Shown piece after piece: positions 7,606 to 14,239 of a stretch of 60,396 bases of DNA (its first letter is position 1; every line of letters begins with the position of its first letter). The notes beneath the pieces are model-generated. The model searched no databases. It saw only the letters and a list, made by a program, of their open reading frames with translations, and was not told the DNA's origin. Location: assembly GCA_001789695.1 (NCBI GenBank), contig MGAI01000006.1:1-60396 (forward strand). Reading direction: 5' to 3'. A program made the translations under genes and the position numbers. The DNA comes from Candidatus Roizmanbacteria bacterium RIFCSPLOWO2_01_FULL_37_16. Lineage in GTDB: Bacteria; Patescibacteriota; Microgenomatia; UBA1406; GWC2-37-13.

Positions 7606-8268
7606 ATGAAAATTAAGGATATACCTAAAGTTGATAGGCCGAGGGAAAAGATAATGAAGTATGGAGCGGAAAAATTGAGTAATTCAGAATTATTAGCGAT
7701 CCTTTTAGGTAAGGGAATAAAAGGTAAAAATGCAGTCGAGATGGCAAGAAGTTTATTGAAGAAATTTCCTGAAGAAAAATTAGTAAACATTCAGCTTAAT
7801 GATTTAAAAAATTTCACAGGAATTGGGTCAACAAAAGCTTGTCAGATTATTGCTTGTGTTGAGTTAGGAAAGCGTTTACTTAAAGGAAAAAAGTCTATAA
7901 TTATCATGTCAGCAAAACAAATATGGGATGAAATGAAAGATATAAGGAACAGTAAGAAAGAACACTGTTTTATTTTTTATTTAGACGTCAGAAATCAAAT
8001 TATCAAGCGAGAGCTTATTTCGATCGGCACGCTTAATGCAAGTCTTATCCACCCGCGAGAAATATTCGAACCCGCAATTAGATTTACTGCGGCTCAAATG
8101 ATAATTTCTCATAATCATCCATCTGGCGACCCAAGCGCTTCGGAAGAAGATATAAAATTAACGAGGCAGCTTATCGAGGCGGGAAAGATTTTAGGTATAG
8201 ACATTATTGATCATATCATAGTCTCTGAAAAAGGATTCGTCAGCATGAAAGAGAAGGCTTTGATGTAA
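7606..8268 (+). CDS. radC: RadC-family JAB/MPN domain protein
   Basis: 220 residues from ATG 7606 (MKIKDIPKVDRPREK), which is the standard RadC N-terminus; the reading frame is open further upstream but only through the palindrome. An N-terminal HhH-like domain (~20-95, FTGIGSTKA) is followed by the JAMM metalloprotease-like motif SHNHPSGDPSASEED (~168-182), with both His, the Ser and the Asp conserved. RadC was linked to DNA repair and recombination, but its biochemical role is not settled. The neighbours nth and recF fit a DNA-repair context. Confidence 0.9.
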   Translation: MKIKDIPKVDRPREKIMKYGAEKLSNSELLAILLGKGIKGKNAVEMARSLLKKFPEEKLVNIQLNDLKNFTGIGSTKACQIIACVELGKRLLKGKKSIIIMSAKQIWDEMKDIRNSKKEHCFIFYLDVRNQIIKRELISIGTLNASLIHPREIFEPAIRFTAAQMIISHNHPSGDPSASEEDIKLTRQLIEAGKILGIDIIDHIIVSEKGFVSMKEKALM

Positions 8269-8282
8269 AATGGGATTTGTCC

Positions 8283-8367
8283 GTCATTCTGGGTCCCGAT
8301 TGAATCGGGACAGAATCTAAACAACGATTCCGGACAAGGAACGTCTGACGTTCCAAGCCGGAATGAC
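8283..8367. repeat. GTCAT...ATGAC palindromic repeat element
   Basis: The element begins GTCATTC and ends GAATGAC, with inner hairpins (TCCCGATTGAATCGGGA, and AACGTCTGACGTT). It fills the radC-nth gap. It belongs to the same family as those at 21239, 45771, 51218, 54647, 56308, 57080 and 59726. Confidence 0.7.
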
Positions 8368-8376
8368 GAGAAAAAG

Positions 8377-9015
8377 ATGAAGAATATCGAGAAAAGAAAA
8401 AAATTAGCCAAAAAAATAATTGATAAACTGAAGAATCTTTTCCCAGATGCAAAGATAATACTTAAATATTCGAACAACTGGGAGCTTTTGGTTGCGGTGA
8501 TTTTGTCTGCTCAATGTACAGATAAGATGGTAAATAGGGTAACGGAAGAATTATTCGAAAAATATAGAACACTGGACGATTATGTAAATACAAAACCAAA
8601 AGAATTCGAAAACGATATTAGATCAACTGGTTTTTTTCGCAATAAGACAAAAAATATTTTGGCCTCGGCAAAAATTATTAAAGAAAAATTTCAAGGAGAA
8701 GTTCCAAATACAATGAAAGATTTATTAACCTTACCTGGCGTTGCCAGAAAGACAGCTAATGTTGTTTTAGGCAATGCGTTTGGCATTTATGAAGGAGTAG
8801 CAGTTGATACTCATGTACGCAGGCTGGCAAAATTATATGGCTTAACCGATAAAGACAATCCGGATAAGATTGAGCAGGATTTGCTGAAAATAGTTCCAAA
8901 AAAAGACTGGTTTAAGTTTACTTATTTGATGATTGATTACGGAAGAAAATACTGCCTGGCCAAGAAACACAATCACAAGAAATGCCCACTGACAACAATA
9001 GTAGAAAGTAGTTAG
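8377..9015 (+). CDS. nth: Endonuclease III with an incomplete Fe-S ligand set
   Basis: A base-excision repair glycosylase/AP lyase for oxidised pyrimidines. It has 212 residues, the usual size. The HhH motif LPGVARKTANVVLG carries the catalytic Lys125, and the catalytic Asp144 is in VDTHVRRL. The C-terminal [4Fe-4S] pattern C-x6-C-x2-C-x5-C is altered: C193, H200, C203 and V209. The cluster is therefore probably absent or unusual. The start at 8377 lies just after the repeat element. Confidence 0.9.
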   Translation: MKNIEKRKKLAKKIIDKLKNLFPDAKIILKYSNNWELLVAVILSAQCTDKMVNRVTEELFEKYRTLDDYVNTKPKEFENDIRSTGFFRNKTKNILASAKIIKEKFQGEVPNTMKDLLTLPGVARKTANVVLGNAFGIYEGVAVDTHVRRLAKLYGLTDKDNPDKIEQDLLKIVPKKDWFKFTYLMIDYGRKYCLAKKHNHKKCPLTTIVESS

Positions 9016-9064
9016 TAGCTAGTAGTTAAGAAGCTAAAATTGATAAGGACTTTTTATTTTTTCT

Positions 9065-10318
9065 TTAATTCTCATACAAGTCCTCCAGTTCCTTTACTCC
9101 GCCGAAGGCGATACGGTCGATGGCCAGGTCTTTCATCCCGAGCATTAGAGCCGGAGTGATGACGAAGTCACCGTATTTGTCGTTGATGGCATCCAAGGCA
9201 GCAGAAACTTTTCTTTCTTTATCTTGGGGAACGTCGAATAAACTTATCTGGGATTTTTTTGACGGGATAAGATCGTAGCAGCTGATACTTAATTTTGCCA
9301 CAATTTTTCTTTCCGGTTGCTGATTGAAGACGTAGAGGGCTTTTCGATAAAGTTCCCAGGTAGTTATCATCTCTGTTTGAAATTTTCTACCCCTGTGCCA
9401 AAAAGTTCCGTCCCGATATAAACAGGCAACGTGTATTCCTAGAGCTGCTTTTTCGGCTTTTCTAAGTCGCCTTCCCATCTTCTCGCATAATTTCATCATA
9501 ATTTGAGCTAATTCGTGAGGATCGCTGGTTGGTTTTCCTAGAGCGTAGTCTTGGCCATAGCTTTTTCGAGCATATATTACATCATCTATCTCCCAGCCAC
9601 GTAGTCTCAGATACCAGTAATAGCCAACAACGCTTTGAAAAACTTGGTTTTTAAGAAGAGGTAAGGGAGAATCTAAGAATTCAATCGGCGTAAATATTCC
9701 AGAGGAATTAAGTCTTGCCTCAAACCTTTTATTAATGCCGCAAAGATCGATTAAAGTAAGTTTTTGATAGACATCTCTTAGGTTATTGTGTGTTATTACC
9801 TCAAGACCGTCTGGTTTTTTTAAGGAAGCAGCGGTTTTTGCTAAGAATCGGTTGGTGCCGATGCCTATACTGCAGGATATCCACTCGCCGATTTCATTTC
9901 TCAACCTTTGTTTTATCTCTTTTCCGATTTCGCCAAGAGTACGGTTGAGATAATTTTCCATGCCGCTAAAATCGATGATTGCCTCGTCGATTGATCGCGG
10001 ATAGACGTTGGGAGAGTAATCTTTGAAAATTTTTTTGAATTTGATATGAACGTCTCTGACAAGGGGTGGATCGGGAGTTCGGACGATTACGTCTTTATAT
10101 AACAACCTAGCGTCTCTTACGGTCATACCAACTTTTATTCCGTATCGTTTGGCTTCAATCGAAGGTGAGACTACGCAGCCGCTGGGCGTCGCATATGCCG
10201 CTACTACCAGGGGTTTTCCTCTAAGATGCATATTGGCCTGTTGCTCAACTGTGGCAAAACAGGAGTTTAGATCGATATGCATGATCATCGGGCTGTTTTT
10301 ATTAATCGGCAGTTCCAT
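9065..10318 (-). CDS. Y-family DNA polymerase (DinB/UmuC-like)
   Basis: A translesion polymerase of about 417 residues. The start at 10318 (MELPINKN) is supported by GGAGG 9 nt upstream. Motifs: MHIDLNSCFATVEQ with the metal-binding Asp and the steric-gate Phe before Ala; SIDEAIIDFSG with the second Asp-Glu pair; an HhH region (LCGINKRFEARL); and a little-finger domain. A canonical sliding-clamp motif QISLF lies near the C-terminus. It is last in the SRAP-unknown-polymerase operon and probably under LexA control. It could be Pol IV or a Pol V/UmuC homologue; the NSCFA motif leans towards UmuC or ImuB-like clades, but the catalytic residues are intact. Confidence 0.9.
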   Translation of the reverse strand: MELPINKNSPMIMHIDLNSCFATVEQQANMHLRGKPLVVAAYATPSGCVVSPSIEAKRYGIKVGMTVRDARLLYKDVIVRTPDPPLVRDVHIKFKKIFKDYSPNVYPRSIDEAIIDFSGMENYLNRTLGEIGKEIKQRLRNEIGEWISCSIGIGTNRFLAKTAASLKKPDGLEVITHNNLRDVYQKLTLIDLCGINKRFEARLNSSGIFTPIEFLDSPLPLLKNQVFQSVVGYYWYLRLRGWEIDDVIYARKSYGQDYALGKPTSDPHELAQIMMKLCEKMGRRLRKAEKAALGIHVACLYRDGTFWHRGRKFQTEMITTWELYRKALYVFNQQPERKIVAKLSISCYDLIPSKKSQISLFDVPQDKERKVSAALDAINDKYGDFVITPALMLGMKDLAIDRIAFGGVKELEDLYEN

Positions 10319-10562
10319 CGGTAATTTCCTCCAACGTCCAATGGAGCGTTTCGCTGTCCATCCGCAGTCTAAAATCCATATTACCGTCGGTGACATGGAA
10401 AATGTGCTGGATATTTCTACCTAGTCTTACGCGGTGATAATAGGCAAGTTTTTTGATGAAGAAATCCTTTCCCTGCCAATGTAAGCGAAGAGGAATAACA
10501 AGACCTTTTATTCTGTCGTATTTTGTGACGACGCTGATTTTTTCGTTGATGATTTCTAGCAT
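10302..10562 (-). CDS. Small unknown protein of the SOS cassette
   Basis: 86 residues from ATG 10562 (MLEIINEKISVVTKYD). It lies between the SRAP gene (14-nt gap) and the polymerase gene (17-nt overlap), so it is translationally linked to the polymerase. The visible pattern is IPLRLHWQGKDFFIKKLAYYHRVR, then HIFHVTDGNMDFRLRMD. A strand-rich 'W-x-G-+-x-a' pattern of this sort recalls the small proteins (DUF6504-like) found next to ImuB/DnaE2 polymerases, but I cannot confirm this. A polymerase accessory or nucleic-acid-binding role is inferred from context only. Confidence 0.7.
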   Translation of the reverse strand: MLEIINEKISVVTKYDRIKGLVIPLRLHWQGKDFFIKKLAYYHRVRLGRNIQHIFHVTDGNMDFRLRMDSETLHWTLEEITDGTAD

Positions 10563-10575
10563 AAAAGTGGACAAA

Positions 10576-11247
10576 TTACAACGGTTTTATAACGTCCGGG
10601 TCATTGTTAAAGGGATTATTTACTTTTTTGGAAACAGCGATTTTTTCCATACCTTGATTGGGATAAGGCCGTAGAAATTCCCTAATATTTTCTATCTCGA
10701 CCATATCGGGATTGAGCCAGGCGTCTTCATCCTTTTGCCTGAGGATGACTGGCATTCGGTTGTGAACTTTTTCCAGTAGTTCATTAGGTGAGGTGGTGAT
10801 GATTGCATAGGTTTTTATTTGTTCACCGGTTCTGGGGTGTTTCCAATCTGTGTATAGTCCGGCAAACGAGAAATATGTTTGATTTTTAAGTTTGAAATGG
10901 TAGGGCATTTTGCCTTCCGGCGTATAACTCCACTCGAAAAATCCCGAAGCAGGAACAAGACAACGTTGGAATTGAAGATATTTGTACGCCCACTTTTTAA
11001 CCAAGATGGTATCGTCTCTTAAGTTAATCAATCCTGTGGGTTTTTCGGTTTTTTCCCAAAAGGGGATAAGTCCCCAGAGCATAATCTCTAGAAGATTTGG
11101 ACTATGCGCAGTAATTACAGGTTGTTTTTGGCCGGGAGCAATGTTGTAGCTTGTTTTTAGTTTGTTTTCCGGCAACCTATTGGATATTTTGAATCTATTT
11201 GTAAATTCTCTTGGGTCGGAAAAGTCGAGATTATATCTTCCGCACAT
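10576..11247 (-). CDS. SRAP-domain abasic-site protein (YedK/HMCES-like)
   Basis: Shields abasic sites in single-stranded DNA by covalently linking through its N-terminal cysteine. It has 223 residues, the normal length. After removal of Met, Cys2 (MCGRYN) is the nucleophile. The other active-site residues are present: Asn in YNIAPGQ, Glu in SGFFEW, and His in VHNRMPVIL. SRAP genes are often linked to SOS genes, which fits its position between lexA and a Y-family polymerase. Confidence 0.92.
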   Translation of the reverse strand: MCGRYNLDFSDPREFTNRFKISNRLPENKLKTSYNIAPGQKQPVITAHSPNLLEIMLWGLIPFWEKTEKPTGLINLRDDTILVKKWAYKYLQFQRCLVPASGFFEWSYTPEGKMPYHFKLKNQTYFSFAGLYTDWKHPRTGEQIKTYAIITTSPNELLEKVHNRMPVILRQKDEDAWLNPDMVEIENIREFLRPYPNQGMEKIAVSKKVNNPFNNDPDVIKPL

Positions 11248-11285
11248 AAGCTTAAAGTTTTAAGTTTAAATTTATAATTTATTTT

Positions 11286-11425
11286 GATGGGCCCTGTCTC
11301 GATTTCATTCGCCTCCTTCGCCGAAGTAGCTTCGGCTACGAAGGCCGAGCCGCCAGTGCTCGAACCAGCGTCAGGCTGGAAAAATTCTGCGCGCTGGCGG
11401 GAACCCTTTCATCTCGACACCCATC
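11286..11425. repeat. GC-rich multi-hairpin element between lexA and SRAP
   Basis: The ends are an imperfect inverted repeat (GATGGGCCCTGTCTCGAT and CATCTCGACACCCATC). Inside are two stacked hairpins: a TTCG-rich one (GCCTTCG/CGAAGG with CCGAAG/CTTCGG) and a nested CCGCCAG...CTGGCGG pair enclosing CCAGC/GCTGG. It is far more GC-rich than its surroundings. It may be a mobile palindromic element; it could also slow transcription from lexA into the SRAP operon. Confidence 0.6.
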
Positions 11426-11428
11426 TTT

Positions 11429-11989
11429 TTAATTGAATTTACGAATCACGGCTTTCACGACTCCAAATATTTGTAATTCCTGCCTGGGATAGAAAGGTGG
11501 ATACTTTGGATTGGCTGATTCGAGATAGGCCCGTATTCCATCTTTTTTTAGAATCTTAAGCGTCCACTCTCTATCGATTTGGGCAAGGACAATATCGCCT
11601 GCGGTTGCTTGCTTCTTGCGTTCTATAATTACGATGTCTCCATCAAAGATGCCAAGGCCGATTAAAGAATCTCCGCTGACTTTGAGTAAAAATGCAGATT
11701 GAGGGTCATCAATGAGATATTCGTCTAATGTCAGATACTCTCTATTTTCTTCTGCCAGAATTGGAAATCCCGCTTTAACTAAGCCAACAAGAGGAAGAGA
11801 AAAGAATTTTGAGGTGGGAGCAAGTTTACTGCCTTCTTTTTTTAAAAACCCCGACTCAATAAATTTTTGGATGATTTTGAAAACTGCATTCTTTGAGGAA
11901 AAATTGAAAAGCTTAAGCATTTCTGAATAAGAGGGTAGGCGTCTATGCTTTTTATAAAATGTTTTGATTTTTGTTAAACGATCGTTCAT
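11429..11989 (-). CDS. lexA: LexA SOS repressor
   Basis: A 186-residue self-cleaving repressor (family norm about 200). The N-terminal winged helix (~1-58) contains YSEMLKLFNFSSKNAVFKII as the recognition region. The cleavage site is Ala73-Gly74 (VKAGFP). The S24 peptidase dyad is Ser108 (VSGDSL) and Lys145 (TLKIL). It lies at the head of the SRAP-unknown-polymerase cluster, though a repeat element separates them. A LexA-box-like site sits in its own promoter, so it is very likely autoregulated. Confidence 0.95.
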   Translation of the reverse strand: MNDRLTKIKTFYKKHRRLPSYSEMLKLFNFSSKNAVFKIIQKFIESGFLKKEGSKLAPTSKFFSLPLVGLVKAGFPILAEENREYLTLDEYLIDDPQSAFLLKVSGDSLIGLGIFDGDIVIIERKKQATAGDIVLAQIDREWTLKILKKDGIRAYLESANPKYPPFYPRQELQIFGVVKAVIRKFN

Positions 11990-12002
11990 AAGTATGTTTC
12001 AA

Positions 12003-12031
12003 GTATAGTAAACATTCGTTCACTTTGTCAA
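12003..12031 (-). promoter_or_regulatory. lexA promoter with embedded LexA box
   Basis: On the minus strand: TTGACA (12031-12026), a 17-nt spacer, then TATACT (12008-12003). The spacer contains GAACGAATGTTT (12021-12010), which matches the Gram-positive-type LexA site GAAC-RNRY-GTTC at all but the last base. Bound LexA would sit exactly between the -35 and -10. The leader would be only about 7 nt. Confidence 0.8.
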
Positions 12032-12057
12032 GCGAATTTTTATTAAAAATTCGCGCA

Positions 12058-12103
12058 CCCGCCAAAAAAACGCTCCCCGCTTAGCGGGGTAAGTTTAGGC
12101 GGG
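12058..12103. repeat. Nested GC hairpin upstream of mscS
   Basis: CCCGCC (12058-12063) pairs with GGCGGG (12098-12103), and inside it CCCCGC-TTA-GCGGGG forms a second stem. It lies in the divergent lexA-mscS spacer. No T-run follows. It may be another palindromic repeat rather than a terminator. Confidence 0.5.
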
Positions 12104-12117
12104 AAAGGGTAAATAAA

Positions 12118-12126
12118 TGTTATAAT
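12118..12126 (+). promoter_or_regulatory. Extended -10 of mscS (TGTTATAAT)
   Basis: A perfect TATAAT at 12121-12126 has a TGn extension and ends 8 nt before ATG 12135 (4 nt before an out-of-frame ATG at 12131). It predicts a transcript that begins at or just before the start codon. Confidence 0.6.
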
Positions 12127-12134
12127 ATAAATGT

Positions 12135-12656
12135 ATGTCCGATATACTTGGAGCGGCTGATTTTTATTTAAATAGATTATTTTTTTCAGCAGGAGCACTA
12201 GCGGTTACTCTTTTGCTTTCTTATTTTCTTAAAAAAAGTATTGATTTAGTTTTTACAGGTGTCAAAAGAAAAGTTGCTGACAACTATGTTTTGGCTAAAA
12301 CCAGGACAATCAGATCTTTATTGAAAAATATCATCGACGTAGCTTTATTTTTAGTTGCCATTTTGATAATTCTTTCTGATTGGGGTATAAATATAGCTCC
12401 GATTCTCACCGGTGCAGGCATTTTAGGATTAGCTTTTTCATTTGGAGCGCAAACTTTGGTAAAAGATCTTATCGCGGGATTTTTTATCGTGGCTGAAAAT
12501 CAATTTAATATCGGAGATAAAATCCAGATAGGGAAGTTAGAAGGAGAAGTAAATAAAATGACCTTGAGATTGACGGTACTTAAAGATAAGAGTGGAAATC
12601 TTATCTATATCCCGAATTCCCAAATAACTACCGTTATTAAATTGAATAAAACATAA
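12135..12656 (+). CDS. Small MscS-type mechanosensitive channel
   Basis: 173 residues with three hydrophobic segments (~10-30, ~58-80, ~88-120). The pore helix and beta-domain signature is seen in TGAGILGLAFSFGAQTLVKD (~95-114) and the following IVAENQFNIGDKIQIGKLEG. It relieves osmotic pressure in the inner membrane. Compared with E. coli MscS (286 aa) it lacks most of the C-terminal alpha/beta vestibule, ending soon after IYIPNSQITTVIKL. Short MscS proteins of this kind occur in small genomes. Confidence 0.85.
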   Translation: MSDILGAADFYLNRLFFSAGALAVTLLLSYFLKKSIDLVFTGVKRKVADNYVLAKTRTIRSLLKNIIDVALFLVAILIILSDWGINIAPILTGAGILGLAFSFGAQTLVKDLIAGFFIVAENQFNIGDKIQIGKLEGEVNKMTLRLTVLKDKSGNLIYIPNSQITTVIKLNKT

Positions 12657-12663
12657 TGTCAGT

Positions 12664-13146
12664 ATGATTACCTGCGCATTTGAGAATAACAATAAAGCTT
12701 ATTTGCGTCATGTAACAGTGAATGCAATAGTTACTAAAAATAAAAAAGTTTTACTTGGAGAAAGAGGAACTTTAGACGGAAAACCGATTTTAGAATCAGG
12801 AAAATGGGCACTACTAGGTGGATTTTTTGGTCGTGACGAAAATCTAATCCAGGCTGTGAAACGTGAAGTTTTAGAGGAAAGTGGATGGGAAATAGACGAA
12901 TTACAACTTTTAAGAATTAATGATAATCCAGATAGACCTAAAGAAGACAGGCAAAACGTAGACATAATTTTCTTTGCTAAAGCTGTCAAACAAATTAAGT
13001 CAGCCGATGAAGAGGTAAAAAAGTTACAATGGTTTGATTTAGATAAAATACCCCCCAGAGATCAAATTGCTTTTGATCACGGAGATGATTTAGAGTTATT
13101 TATGAAGTATATAAAAGAGAAATTTCCTATACCTGTATTAGGATAA
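12664..13146 (+). CDS. NUDIX hydrolase
   Basis: 160 residues with a complete Nudix box G53-x5-E59-x7-R67-E-V-L-E-E-S-G-W75, which binds the metal for hydrolysing a nucleoside diphosphate linked to some group X. The substrate is unknown. It lies 7 nt after mscS. The 3' half (from 12911) is copied again at 13356-13591 by the 445-bp tandem duplication, but this copy is intact. Confidence 0.9.
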   Translation: MITCAFENNNKAYLRHVTVNAIVTKNKKVLLGERGTLDGKPILESGKWALLGGFFGRDENLIQAVKREVLEESGWEIDELQLLRINDNPDRPKEDRQNVDIIFFAKAVKQIKSADEEVKKLQWFDLDKIPPRDQIAFDHGDDLELFMKYIKEKFPIPVLG

Positions 13147-13155
13147 AAATTTAAG

Positions 13156-13355
13156 CTAATCGTACCATTCTTCTTTTGGGATAATTTTTTCGTCATCGAT
13201 CAAAAGATATTTTGCCACACCGTTTTCTATGAAGCCAGTGTTGATAAATTGACTTTTCAAATCAATTTCTGCCCAATGTGAATGACCACAAACTAATATT
13301 TCATTTTTATTGGAATTTTTTTTATTTATTCTTTTCATAATTTTATTGGCTCTTT
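13156..13355 (-). pseudogene. 3' fragment of the metallophosphoesterase gene (duplicate)
   Basis: Encodes the last ~66 residues of the downstream phosphoesterase (ending ...IIPKEEWYD), including the GHSHW metal motif, but has lost the N-terminal metal-binding part. It arose from the 445-bp duplication. A frame continues into antisense NUDIX sequence, giving an open chimeric reading frame that is unlikely to be meaningful. Confidence 0.85.
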
Positions 13356-13591
13356 TAAGAATAAATGATAATCCAGATAGACCTAAAGAAGACAGGCAAA
13401 ACGTAGACATAATTTTCTTTGCTAAAGCTGTCAAACAAATTAAGTCAGCCGATGAAGAGGTAAAAAAGTTACAATGGTTTGATTTAGATAAAATACCCCC
13501 CAGAGATCAAATTGCTTTTGATCACGGAGATGATTTAGAGTTATTTATGAAGTATATAAAAGAGAAATTTCCTATACCTGTATTAGGATAA
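13356..13591 (+). pseudogene. 3' fragment of the NUDIX gene (duplicate)
   Basis: Identical in sequence to the last ~78 residues of the NUDIX protein (LRINDNPDRPKEDRQ... to FPIPVLG). It lacks the Nudix box and any proper start. It is a by-product of the tandem duplication. Confidence 0.85.
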
Positions 13592-13600
13592 AAATTTAAG

Positions 13601-14239
13601 CTAATCGTACCATTCTTCTTTTGGGATAATTTTTTCGTCATCGATCAAAAGATATTTTGCCACACCGTTTTCTATGAAGCCAGTGTTGATAAATTGACTT
13701 TTCAAATCAATTTCTGCCCAATGTGAATGACCACAAACTAATATTTCATTTTTATTGGAATTTTTTTTATTTATTCTTTTCATAATTTTATTGGCTCTTT
13801 TAAGAATAAATTTAAGCGAAGAAAAACGCTCCAACAGAAAACCAATAATGATTGTATTTAGTTTGTTGATTGAACGAGGCAGTTTTTCATCTAAAAGAGG
13901 ATGTAGATTATTACCGTGTTCAAACTTAAATGTTTTTCCATTTAGTTTTAAACGATAAGAATATGTTTGAAGATCGGAAAATAGATCTGCGTTTTTATCC
14001 ATATAAGATTTTCGATCATGATTACCATAGAGATAAACCGTTTTTTTCGCTTTTAGAAGAGGAAAAAGTTTACTCCAACCTGAAGAAATAAAACGATCGA
14101 AAGTTGTAAGATAACCGTCCCAAAAATCTCCGTTAATAACTACTTGATCAGCTTGTCGTATGATTTTCTTTAAGAAATTGAATTTTTTTTCCTCAAATTT
14201 TTCTGTAAGATGACTATCCGAGAAAACAAGAATTTTCAT
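13601..14239 (-). CDS. Calcineurin-like metallophosphoesterase
   Basis: 212 residues with the full set of dimetal motifs: DSH (8-10), GDFWD (37-41), GNHD (72-75) and GHSHW (~171). The size and motif spacing resemble the UDP-2,3-diacylglucosamine hydrolase/YfcE-like group, but the substrate cannot be assigned. It starts within the last codons of fusA (4-nt overlap), so it is probably the last gene of the str operon transcript. The 3' end is duplicated upstream at 13156-13355. Confidence 0.85.
   Translation of the reverse strand: MKILVFSDSHLTEKFEEKKFNFLKKIIRQADQVVINGDFWDGYLTTFDRFISSGWSKLFPLLKAKKTVYLYGNHDRKSYMDKNADLFSDLQTYSYRLKLNGKTFKFEHGNNLHPLLDEKLPRSINKLNTIIIGFLLERFSSLKFILKRANKIMKRINKKNSNKNEILVCGHSHWAEIDLKSQFINTGFIENGVAKYLLIDDEKIIPKEEWYD

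Larger units (their letters stand above)
12911..13800. repeat. 445-bp tandem duplication
   Basis: Bases 12911-13355 are repeated at 13356-13800. By eye the copies are identical apart from a T/A difference near the left end (12918 versus 13363). Each copy holds the 3' part of the NUDIX gene and, on the opposite strand, the 3' part of the phosphoesterase gene. The junction lies in an 11-nt match, CTTTTAAGAAT, shared by the two genes, which suggests microhomology-mediated duplication. Confidence 0.9.

Noticed and set aside
13156-13434. Chimeric minus-strand frame ending in the phosphoesterase C-terminus
   Set aside because: Its N-terminal part is antisense NUDIX; only the last 66 residues are real. 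Treated as a fragment.
13310-13591. Chimeric plus-strand frame ending in the NUDIX C-terminus
   Set aside because: It starts in antisense phosphoesterase sequence and arises from the tandem duplication; no Nudix box. Treated as a gene fragment.
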